5,274 bases of DNA from Desulfovibrio sp. (GTDB taxonomy: Bacteria > Desulfobacterota > Desulfovibrionia > Desulfovibrionales > Desulfovibrionaceae). A model generated the notes under the pieces. It was not told the DNA's origin. It did not search any database and saw only the letters and a list, made by a program, of their open reading frames with translations. Location of the stretch: the NCBI GenBank assembly GCA_031270875.1, contig JAISXC010000062.1, positions 1 to 5,274 of the forward strand, written 5' to 3'. Position 1 is the first letter of the stretch; each line of letters starts with the position of its first letter. The position numbers and the translations under genes were made by a program. Of the stretch, positions 1-5,274 are shown piece after piece.

Positions 1-1121
1 TTTTCCTCAAAGTGGACATTGAGCCGCTCATAGATGACATTGGCCACCAGGCCCGCCACTTCGCTGTTGCCGAGCTTGGTTTTGGTCTGCCCCTCAAATT
101 GCGGCTGCGGCAGTTTGACACTGATGACGGCCGTAAGCCCCTCGCGCACATCATCCCCCGAAAGGGGTGAACCCTTGAGCTTTTTTGTCAGATCCGCCTG
201 ATTTTTCACATAGCCGTTGACAGCCCGCGTGAGCGCTGTGCGAAACCCCACCAGATGCGTGCCGCCCTCCTTGGTGCGAATATTATTGGCGAAGGTGAGC
301 ACATTTTCCTTGTAGCCGGCATTATATTGCAGGGCGAAGTCCACGGCCGCATTTTCCACAACTCCGTCGCCGGCAATAACGGAGTGAATGCCTTGCTCTC
401 CGGAGTTGAGGTCAGCCACAAATTGCTGCAGTCCGCCTTCAGCGCGAAAAAAATGGGTCTCTCCGATACGCTCGTCCACACATTCTATGGTGAGGCCCTT
501 GTTGAGATAGGCCAACTCCTCAAAGCGCTTTTTGAGAGTTTCGTAAGAAAATTCCAAGACTTCAAAAATTTCCTCATCCGGCTTGAAGCGCACCGTGGTG
601 CCGTGACCGTCCACTTCGCCGATAACAGTCAACTGATCCTGTGGAATACCTCGTGAATAATGCTGGCGGTAGCGCTTGCCGTCCCGTCGCACGGTGACGG
701 AAAGGATTTCGGAAAGGGCATTGACGCAGGAAACTCCCACACCGTGCAATCCGCCGGAAACCTTATAGCTGGTATTGTCGAATTTCCCGCCGGCGTGCAA
801 CTTGGTCATGACAACCTGCACCGCGGGCACACCCTCCTTGGGATGAATGTCCACAGGGATGCCGCGCCCGTCGTCGCGCACGGTAACGCTGTTGTCCGCA
901 TGAAGGATGACCGTTATATGCGTGCAATAACCAGCCATGGCCTCATCTATGGAATTGTCCACCACTTCATAGACCAGATGGTGCAGGCCGCGCGCGTCTG
1001 TGGAGCCGACATACATGGCCGGCCGCTTGCGCACGGCGGAAAGCCCTTCCATAATGGTTATGGAGGCGGCATTGTAATTGTCTTCGAAAGGCCTGACTGC
1101 TTCAAACAGGCTTTGGCTCAT
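1..1121 (-). CDS. gyrB: DNA gyrase subunit B, 5' part (373 codons, runs off the left edge)
   Basis: This is the ATPase subunit of DNA gyrase, which with GyrA introduces negative supercoils in the cytoplasm. Reading the minus strand from ATG at 1121 gives 373 codons without a stop; the rest lies beyond base 1. The GHKL ATPase motifs are intact: YEVVDNSIDEA (residues 51-61, with catalytic E52 and Mg-binding N56), DDGRGIPV (83-90, adenine-binding D83) and the lid GGLHGVGVSCVNALS (123-137). R146 and T175 match E. coli R136 and T165, the positions contacted by aminocoumarins. QTKTKLGNSEV (345-355) carries K347, equivalent to E. coli K337 of the transducer domain. Numbering is offset from E. coli by +10 throughout, so the fold has no indels here. 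The ATG overlaps the dnaN stop (ATGA), and a GAGGA Shine-Dalgarno lies 9 nt upstream (1131-1135), so translation is probably coupled to dnaN. ParE is the main alternative; position beside dnaN favours GyrB. Confidence 0.97.
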   Translation of the reverse strand, partial: MSQSLFEAVRPFEDNYNAASITIMEGLSAVRKRPAMYVGSTDARGLHHLVYEVVDNSIDEAMAGYCTHITVILHADNSVTVRDDGRGIPVDIHPKEGVPAVQVVMTKLHAGGKFDNTSYKVSGGLHGVGVSCVNALSEILSVTVRRDGKRYRQHYSRGIPQDQLTVIGEVDGHGTTVRFKPDEEIFEVLEFSYETLKKRFEELAYLNKGLTIECVDERIGETHFFRAEGGLQQFVADLNSGEQGIHSVIAGDGVVENAAVDFALQYNAGYKENVLTFANNIRTKEGGTHLVGFRTALTRAVNGYVKNQADLTKKLKGSPLSGDDVREGLTAVISVKLPQPQFEGQTKTKLGNSEVAGLVANVIYERLNVHFEE

Positions 1122-2275
1122 GAAACTTCTTCCTCGCTGTAATACGCCTCTTCCACAATCTTCATGGGCATTATCAGCACGACGTAATCCTGGTCCTCCT
1201 TGCCGCGAACGCCGCAGGGGCCTTCCTGGCCCGTCATTGTCAACTCAACGGAGACGGAAACAAAATGCCCTATCACATTCAGAAGATGGCGCGTATGAAA
1301 AGCTATGCGTCGCACGTCCCCTTTGAAAGAAACCTCCATGTTTTCCTGGGCTGAGCCGGTATCCTGTCCCTGCGCCGTCATCTGCACCTCGGTGTCCGTA
1401 AAATCCATATGGACGGCCGGATCATTATCCGAAAGAAATATCTGGATGCGGCCCAAAGCCTCCATGCTTTCCTTGCGGTTCATAACGGCAATGCTCGCAT
1501 CCTGCTGTGACAGCTTGGCAAGAAAGACGGAATAATCCGGATACTCATACATGGCGCGGGGCAGGGTGAAACTTTCCCTGCCGTCCATGGTGCGCAGACA
1601 AAGACGCTTGTCGGTGACATTAAGCTCAATATCATCCGGACCAAGCCATTTCTTCATGTCCTGAAGATATTTTTTCTGAACAAGAATGCCCTGTTCCGGA
1701 AGACGCGCCGCAAGTTCGTCATGCACAAACGAAAAATGGGCCATGTGGTGCCCGTCAAGGCCGCAGGCGTCAACCCGGCCGTTCTCCAAAGCCTTCAGGA
1801 ACAGGCAGGAAAGACCGTCATCGTTGAGATCGTCGCTGATGCAGAAATCAACCTTGTAGAGAAGCTCCTGCAAAAAATCGCCGGACCAGGCAACGGCGTT
1901 ATCTTCCGGAAAGTCCTGGAAAGGTTGAAACCAGTCCGCATTGCTCACGGGCAGTCTGTAGACGCGCCGCCCCTGTTTGAGAAGCAAATTTCCGGAGGCG
2001 TCATCAAGAGTTATTTCTATTCTTCCCGGCGGCAACTGCCGCACCAGATCGGCAAAAGCCCGCCCCTGCACCCCCGCCAAACCCGCGTTTACAATCTCGG
2101 CAGGGTAGCGGCCGGTAAATTCGATATCGGTATTTGTGGCCATGATGTGAAGGCTGCCGTCTTCAGCCTTGAGCCACAGGGAACGAAGATACGCCTGGCC
2201 GCTCTTGGCGGGGATGATGGAACCGGCCTTTTGCACGCCGTCAATGATGTCTTCTTTGTTAACAAACAGTTTCAT
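1118..2275 (-). CDS. dnaN: DNA polymerase III beta subunit (sliding clamp)
   Basis: This encodes the ring-shaped clamp that holds DNA polymerase III on DNA and docks other replication and repair proteins. The 385-residue product is slightly longer than the 366-residue E. coli protein and covers all three clamp domains. Recognisable segments are ATNTDIEF (46-53) and FADLVRQLPPGRIEI (74-88) in domain 1, LDGHHMA (173-179) in domain 2, and VVLIMPMKI (365-373) near the C-terminus, which forms part of the client-peptide pocket. E. coli has GHRL and MPMRL at the pocket positions; here they are GHHM and MPMKI, so two contact residues in the first segment differ. An acidic tail (EEAYYSEEEVS) extends past the usual end, and its codons also contain the gyrB ribosome-binding site. 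ATG at 2275 is preceded by AAGGAA, 7 nt away (2283-2288). The gene overlaps gyrB by 4 bp and follows dnaA after a 146-bp AT-rich gap. Confidence 0.97.
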   Translation of the reverse strand: MKLFVNKEDIIDGVQKAGSIIPAKSGQAYLRSLWLKAEDGSLHIMATNTDIEFTGRYPAEIVNAGLAGVQGRAFADLVRQLPPGRIEITLDDASGNLLLKQGRRVYRLPVSNADWFQPFQDFPEDNAVAWSGDFLQELLYKVDFCISDDLNDDGLSCLFLKALENGRVDACGLDGHHMAHFSFVHDELAARLPEQGILVQKKYLQDMKKWLGPDDIELNVTDKRLCLRTMDGRESFTLPRAMYEYPDYSVFLAKLSQQDASIAVMNRKESMEALGRIQIFLSDNDPAVHMDFTDTEVQMTAQGQDTGSAQENMEVSFKGDVRRIAFHTRHLLNVIGHFVSVSVELTMTGQEGPCGVRGKEDQDYVVLIMPMKIVEEAYYSEEEVS

Positions 2276-2282
2276 ATTTTTA

Positions 2283-2324
2283 TTCCTTGTTATTATATGA
2301 TGTTATTTTGTTCCTTGTTATTAT
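2283..2324. repeat. Two exact copies of a 14-bp AT-rich direct repeat
   Basis: TTCCTTGTTATTAT occurs at 2283-2296 and again at 2311-2324, 28 bp apart start to start. A degenerate third version (TTCCTGTTGATTTT) begins at 2325. On the minus strand the unit reads ATAATAACAAGGAA. The copy nearest dnaN supplies its Shine-Dalgarno (AAGGAA), while the upstream copy is not followed by a start codon at usable distance. It could be an origin iteron, a local duplication of the ribosome-binding site, or chance in AT-rich DNA. Confidence 0.6.
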
Positions 2325-2328
2325 TTCC

Positions 2329-2357
2329 TGTTGATTTTACAGTATTTTTTATCAACA
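2329..2357. repeat. Inverted repeat TGTTGAT-N15-ATCAACA with DnaA-box-like arms
   Basis: Perfect 7-bp arms lie at 2329-2335 and 2351-2357 around a 15-nt AT-rich spacer. The right arm is part of TTATCAACA (2349-2357), one mismatch from TTATNCACA; the left arm in the opposite orientation is a weaker match. The pair could bind DnaA or another dimeric regulator, or form a stem in the dnaN leader RNA. The base pairing is visible; the function is inferred. Confidence 0.4.
2334..2339 (-). promoter_or_regulatory. Possible -10 element for dnaN
   Basis: The minus strand reads TAAAAT (five of six matches to TATAAT), which would give a leader of roughly 50 nt before dnaN. No good -35 hexamer stands 16-18 bp upstream (TGGATT at 17 bp matches only three of six). 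dnaN may simply be read through from dnaA. Confidence 0.2.
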
Positions 2358-2385
2358 ATCCAGCGATCTGGCCAGGAGCAGAAGG

Positions 2386-2404
2386 AACGGGACAAAGTCC
2401 GTTT
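2386..2404. other. Small hairpin just after the dnaA stop codon
   Basis: AACGGGAC-AAA-GTCCGTT forms a stem of seven pairs with one bulged G and a 3-nt loop, beginning about 17 bp past the dnaA stop on the minus strand. No T-run follows it in the direction of transcription, so it is not a typical intrinsic terminator. It might protect the 3' end of a dnaA transcript or be fortuitous. Confidence 0.3.
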
Positions 2405-2421
2405 CAGAACCAGTACGCATG

Positions 2422-3573
2422 TTACGACAGACTTTTTTCCACTTCTGTCACTTTTGCGTACACATCTTTGTTTGTAAGCAACAATTGTTTAATTTTATTA
2501 AAGGCATAGATGATTGTGCTGTGATCTCTTCCCTCAAATTCCCTGCCGATGTCGGCATAGGTAAGCCGCAATTTTTTCCTGCAAAGATACATGGCCGCCT
2601 GTCTGGCCTGCACAAGGTCAGGGCTGCGTTTTTCTCCGAGTATGTCTTCCGCGCGCACGTCGAAGGCCTGAGCTGTTCTGTTGATGATTTTTTTGCAGGT
2701 AGCCGGTTTTTTCAGACCGCCTGAGGAGACAATGTGCTGTATGTCCTCTCTGGAGGGTTTTTTGTTGTGCATGGCGATAAAAGCTTTTATTTTCAGCAAA
2801 AGTCCGTGCAAAAGACGCAGTTGCGAACAGCTTTGGGCCAGAAAGAGAGAATGGTCGCGTTCAAGATGGATATTTTCCTTTTTACAGACAGCGCGCACGT
2901 AAAGCAGCCTCACGTCCATATCCGGCGCGGCCAGTTCCACCACAAGACCGCTTTCCAGGCGCGAGCGCAGCCGCTCTTCCAAAAGATTCAGAGAACCGGA
3001 GTTTCCGGCGCAGGTAAAGACAGCTTGGCAATTTTTTCCTGCCGAAGGAACCGGACAGGCATCCAATATCAATTCAAGGACGCGCTGCGCGGTCTTCCTG
3101 TTAGCCAGCTCCTGCATGTCGTCCAGAAGCAGGACGCCGTAATGTTGCCAGAAGTCTTCCGGCCGCAGAATCCACTGGGTGTTTTCCGTGCAGAAGCGCA
3201 GGGACTTGGCGCAGACTATTTGTTCCGACGAGTATTTTTTTCGGAAAACCGTCGCCAGAGTATGCAGAAGATGACTTTTGCCAACTCCCACGGGGCCGCA
3301 AAGAGTGAAGGGGTTGTAGACTTCACCCGGACTTTTGCGCGCGATTTCGGTAAGCGCGGCCAGAGGAAAACTGTTTTTGGCATTGTGCAAAAATGTCTCA
3401 AAAGGGTTTTCTTCTTGGAGCGCGGGAAAATGTGAAAGCATGGCGATGAGCGATGGTACTGTTTCAGAGGTTTCTTCAATGCTTGCGGACTGCTTTCGCA
3501 ACAACGAACGCACAATGGAATACGATACCAATTTTTTTTCTTTGTAACAAGGCCGCTTTTGGCGCATAACCAT
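2422..3573 (-). CDS. dnaA: DnaA-type replication initiator lacking domain I
   Basis: This is a DnaA-family AAA+ ATPase and DNA-binding protein, expected to bind DnaA boxes and open the origin. In its 383 residues the AAA+ core begins near 56 (ENPFETF). It has Walker A GPVGVGKS (93-100, Ser where DnaA usually has Thr), Walker B VLLLDD (147-152), box VII RLRSRLESGL (201-210, with R205 at the arginine-finger position) and a sensor-2 Arg, R253, in QLRLLHG. Sensor 1 is degenerate: TCAGN (187-191) where DnaA usually has T-S-D-R. Domain IV is complete (about 290-383), with ARQAAMYL (323-330) and the GRDHSTI signature (348-354). About 55 residues precede the core, compared with well over 100 in E. 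coli, and no domain I WxxxL-type region is seen. An in-frame stop at 3610-3612 rules out extension. ATG 3573 and ATG 3567 both lack a clear Shine-Dalgarno, so the start is uncertain. A second, full-length DnaA elsewhere in the genome is possible. Confidence 0.9.
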   Translation of the reverse strand: MVMRQKRPCYKEKKLVSYSIVRSLLRKQSASIEETSETVPSLIAMLSHFPALQEENPFETFLHNAKNSFPLAALTEIARKSPGEVYNPFTLCGPVGVGKSHLLHTLATVFRKKYSSEQIVCAKSLRFCTENTQWILRPEDFWQHYGVLLLDDMQELANRKTAQRVLELILDACPVPSAGKNCQAVFTCAGNSGSLNLLEERLRSRLESGLVVELAAPDMDVRLLYVRAVCKKENIHLERDHSLFLAQSCSQLRLLHGLLLKIKAFIAMHNKKPSREDIQHIVSSGGLKKPATCKKIINRTAQAFDVRAEDILGEKRSPDLVQARQAAMYLCRKKLRLTYADIGREFEGRDHSTIIYAFNKIKQLLLTNKDVYAKVTEVEKSLS

Positions 3574-3587
3574 TTGGCCGTGTTTAC

Positions 3588-3619
3588 AATTAATTAATAT
3601 TATTATTTTTTATTTTTTA
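3588..3619. other. 32-bp uninterrupted A/T tract, possible DNA-unwinding element
   Basis: Every base from 3588 to 3619 is A or T, including ATTATTATT triplets and T6 runs, in a neighbourhood that is otherwise GC-rich in genes. Tracts like this serve as unwinding elements at bacterial origins, often beside DnaA boxes. Here only a weak box-like sequence (3581-3589) adjoins it. It could instead be an UP-element-like AT-rich segment of the dnaA promoter. Confidence 0.4.
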
Positions 3620-3645
3620 GACAGAAAAATCATCCTCAAGCACAG

Positions 3646-3686
3646 TCAAGGCCGGGTCTTCGTTTGGCATCAGTTTCGCGCCTTGA
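3646..3686. repeat. Inverted repeat TCAAGGC-N27-GCCTTGA
   Basis: Perfect 7-bp arms lie at 3646-3652 and 3680-3686, with a further TCAAG at 3636-3640. The arms flank the sigma-54-like element upstream of the endopeptidase gene, so they could be operator half-sites. The spacing is large and chance pairing is possible. Confidence 0.3.
3664..3680 (+). promoter_or_regulatory. Sigma-54-like promoter candidate for the endopeptidase gene
   Basis: TTGGCATCAGTTTCGCG keeps the GG-N10-GC spacing of sigma-54 -24/-12 promoters (GG at 3666-3667, GC at 3678-3679). It matches TGGCA well but has TCGC in place of TTGC. Transcription would start near 3690, about 30 nt before the ATG. A sigma-70 reading (TTGGCA, 16 bp, AATCAT) is also possible and no stronger. 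One short match in an intergenic region is weak evidence. Confidence 0.2.
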
Positions 3687-3720
3687 ATCATGCCCGGTTT
3701 TCAGGTAATGGTATGCGTTC

Positions 3721-5271
3721 ATGAAAAAGTATTTTGTCGTTTTCTGCGTGTTTGCTTTTTTGGGTTTGATGGGAGGCGTGTTTGAGCGTCCAGCGGAGTC
3801 CGCGTCTGGCATTGGGGATGAAACTGTCCATGAACAGGAGCAAGCCGCGGGAGAGGAAGCGCTTCAGCCGGAACAGGCTGCGGAGGCGTCGCCTCCGGAC
3901 GAATCAGACGCGACAAAATCTCTCGGGGCCGCCGGCGGCGACGGAAGCGGCACATTCGTCCCTGCCGGAAATGACAAACAGGACAGGCAGGAACATCTCA
4001 ATAATGTTGAGAGCGGCAAATCCGGAGCCGACAGCAGTGAAAAACCGGAAACGTCTGAACCGGCGGACGTGGTTGTGCGCGGCACGGTGGAGAAGGGTGA
4101 CACTGTGGGCAAGATTCTGGAAAAGAACTCTGAACAGGGCACACAACCGTACATTCACGCCGCGAGACAGATTTTTTCCCCGCGTTCCTTCCGTGCAGGG
4201 CAGCCGTATATGATCGTCACGGACAGCGCCACCGGTCGTCTCAAACGTTTTGAATATGAAATAGACGCCCGCCGGCGTCTTGTGGTTGAGGGGATCGAAA
4301 ATCCCGTAGCCCGGTTGGAGGCCATAGAATACGTCACAACTCTTGATGTGGTGGAGGCCGTGATAAACGACAACATGTTTCAGGCGGTGGCGGATATTGG
4401 TGAAAGCCCACAACTCGCCCTGCGGTTGGCCGATCTTTTCGGGGCGGAGATCAATTTTCTCCGCGACCTGCAGGAAGGGGACTCCTTTGCCGTTTTGATC
4501 GAAAAACGGCAAAGGGAAGGGAACCCCGCCGGCTACGGCCGTATTCTGGCGGCCCGTTTCAGTAACAAGGGCAAGATATTTGAAGCTTTTTTGTTCCAAG
4601 ACGGGGAACAGAGGCCGCAGCATTACAATCGCAAGGGCGAGAATTTGCGTAAAACCCTGCTTCAGGCCCCTTTGGCCTTTACGCGCGTGACGTCGCGCTT
4701 CAGCATGAATCGTCTTCATCCGGTTTTGGGTGTGCGCCGCGCGCATCCGGGCGTGGATTACGGCGCTCCCACGGGCACGCCGGTGAAGGCCGTGGGTGAC
4801 GGCATCGTAACGGGCAAGGGTTGGGTCGGCGGTTATGGCAACCAGATTGTCCTCAGGCATTCCGCGGGACTGGAGTCGCTGTATTCGCATCTCTCAGGCT
4901 ATGCCCGCGGGATGTCCGTGGGGAACCGGGTGCGGCAGGGACAGGTGATAGGTTTTGTGGGCAGCACGGGCTTGGCCAGCGGCCCGCATCTGGATTTCCG
5001 CCTGCGGCAGAACGGTCGCTTCATCAACCCCCTTAAGGCCGTCAATCCGCGCGGGGAACCTGTTTCCGCCAAGCACAGGGAAATTTTTGAAAAAATCTCG
5101 GCCGAGGAACTGGCCTTGCTGAATGGAACGAAAACTTTGGACAACTATACCACGAAAAGCCTTGTGCCGGAACATATTGTGCTGGACACGGCTCGGTCGG
5201 ACAGGGTAGAGAAGGAAAAAGCGCCCTCGAAAACAGCCTCCGGAAAAAAGAAGCGGCGTAGACGGGAGTAA
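3721..5271 (+). CDS. Exported M23-family peptidoglycan endopeptidase (MepM/Csd3/ShyA-like)
   Basis: This is a probable periplasmic zinc metallopeptidase that cuts peptidoglycan crosslinks during wall growth. The 516-residue product starts with MKK and a hydrophobic stretch (4-21), likely a signal peptide or membrane anchor; no lipobox is seen. An acidic, Ala/Glu/Pro-rich, probably disordered linker follows (about 25-117), then a LysM/OapA-like start (VEKGDTVGKIL, 123-133), a middle domain (about 150-320) and the M23 domain (about 325-440). Catalytic motifs are HPGVD (H342, D346), YSHL (H390) and GPHLDF (H423, D425). M23 enzymes usually have HxH here, with the second His binding zinc; this protein has Asp at that position. 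The C-terminus is basic (KKKRRRRE, 509-516). An in-frame stop (3706-3708) lies just upstream and the signal peptide begins at ATG 3721, but the ribosome-binding site is poor (AGG, 15 nt away). Family assignment is firm; bond specificity is inferred. Confidence 0.93.
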   Translation: MKKYFVVFCVFAFLGLMGGVFERPAESASGIGDETVHEQEQAAGEEALQPEQAAEASPPDESDATKSLGAAGGDGSGTFVPAGNDKQDRQEHLNNVESGKSGADSSEKPETSEPADVVVRGTVEKGDTVGKILEKNSEQGTQPYIHAARQIFSPRSFRAGQPYMIVTDSATGRLKRFEYEIDARRRLVVEGIENPVARLEAIEYVTTLDVVEAVINDNMFQAVADIGESPQLALRLADLFGAEINFLRDLQEGDSFAVLIEKRQREGNPAGYGRILAARFSNKGKIFEAFLFQDGEQRPQHYNRKGENLRKTLLQAPLAFTRVTSRFSMNRLHPVLGVRRAHPGVDYGAPTGTPVKAVGDGIVTGKGWVGGYGNQIVLRHSAGLESLYSHLSGYARGMSVGNRVRQGQVIGFVGSTGLASGPHLDFRLRQNGRFINPLKAVNPRGEPVSAKHREIFEKISAEELALLNGTKTLDNYTTKSLVPEHIVLDTARSDRVEKEKAPSKTASGKKKRRRRE

Positions 5272-5274
5272 CCT

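Larger units (their letters stand above)
2276..2421. other. dnaA-dnaN intergenic region, candidate part of oriC
   Basis: No gene is seen here. The dnaN-proximal half is very AT-rich (15 G/C among the 77 bases 2276-2352) and holds a 14-bp direct repeat and an inverted TGTTGAT/ATCAACA pair. TTATCAACA at 2349-2357 differs from the DnaA-box consensus TTATNCACA at one base. In many bacteria the origin lies beside dnaA, including between dnaA and dnaN, so an origin role is reasonable inference. No perfect DnaA box was found by eye, and ordinary dnaN leader sequence is the alternative. Confidence 0.35.
3574..3720. other. Divergent dnaA / endopeptidase intergenic region, candidate oriC
   Basis: This 147-bp region separates the leftward dnaA from the rightward endopeptidase gene, and no gene is seen in it. 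The dnaA-proximal half has a 32-bp A/T-only tract (3588-3619) next to TGTTTACAA (3581-3589), which on the minus strand is two mismatches from TTATNCACA. The other half is GC-richer and has a 7-bp inverted repeat. Outward transcription on both sides fits bidirectional replication starting here, but no perfect DnaA boxes are visible. The promoters of both genes should also lie here; TTGACT on the minus strand (3649-3644) resembles a -35 for dnaA but lacks a well-spaced -10. Confidence 0.4.

Noticed and set aside
255..1142. Plus-strand open frames (255-656 and 660-1142)
   Set aside because: Both are antisense to gyrB, whose minus-strand frame is continuous and carries all GHKL motifs.
2255..2266. 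12-bp palindrome TTTGTTAACAAA at the start of dnaN
   Set aside because: It encodes conserved-looking early clamp residues (FVNK) and is two mismatches from a DnaA box on each strand; not enough to call a site.
2292..2297. Perfect TATAAT on the minus strand just before dnaN
   Set aside because: Transcription would start inside or next to the dnaN ribosome-binding site, leaving almost no leader; it is part of the AT-rich repeat.
2386..2404. Hairpin after dnaA as an intrinsic terminator
   Set aside because: The stem has a bulge and no T-run follows in the direction of transcription.
1721..2509. Plus-strand open frame of 262 codons
   Set aside because: It is antisense to dnaN, crosses the AT-rich gap and enters dnaA antisense; the translation shows no family features.
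3574..3720. Small gene or frameshifted DnaA domain I in the divergent intergenic region
   Set aside because: The region is interrupted by stops and A/T tracts, and no domain I-like peptide could be read upstream of the dnaA start in its own frame.
3904..4890. Long open frame on the minus strand (328 codons) opposite the endopeptidase gene
   Set aside because: It lies wholly antisense to a well-supported M23 gene, has no recognisable domain and is explained by the codon composition of the sense gene.

Overview
The window reads as a chromosomal replication-origin neighbourhood from a Desulfovibrio-like bacterium (Desulfovibrionales). The assignment rests on the gene order dnaA-dnaN-gyrB with no recF between dnaN and gyrB, on moderate GC content, and on the Gram-negative style of the divergent cell-wall endopeptidase. 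It comes from recalled gene order and protein style, not from a database match.

Three replication genes run leftward on the minus strand. dnaA (3573-2422) is followed, after a 146-bp AT-rich gap, by dnaN (2275-1118). dnaN overlaps gyrB (1121 to beyond the left edge) by 4 bp (ATGA). gyrB is absent from a list of complete reading frames only because it runs off the window. Its 373 visible codons are open and hold the ATPase domain and most of the transducer domain. The dnaA-dnaN gap holds a 14-bp exact direct repeat, an inverted pair of DnaA-box-like sequences (best match TTATCAACA) and about 80% A+T, so it may carry part of oriC.

A 147-bp divergent intergenic region (3574-3720) follows dnaA. 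It contains a 32-bp uninterrupted A/T tract, a weak DnaA-box-like sequence beside it, and a 7-bp inverted repeat closer to the rightward gene. It is the second oriC candidate and must also carry the promoters of both flanking genes.

On the right, 3721-5271 encodes a complete exported M23-family peptidoglycan endopeptidase with a MepM/Csd3/ShyA-type layout: signal peptide, acidic linker, LysM/OapA-like segment, middle domain, M23 domain and basic tail.

The genes supply initiation (DnaA), processivity (sliding clamp) and supercoiling (gyrase) next to the probable origin, with a wall-growth enzyme transcribed the other way. The main oddities are in the proteins. DnaA lacks domain I and has a degenerate sensor-1 region. 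The clamp has changed residues in its client-peptide pocket (GHHM where E. coli has GHRL). The M23 enzyme has Asp in place of the second His of the HxH motif. I saw no mobile elements, CRISPR arrays, tRNA or rRNA genes. I found no wholly new system; these deviations at a core locus are the part worth following up.
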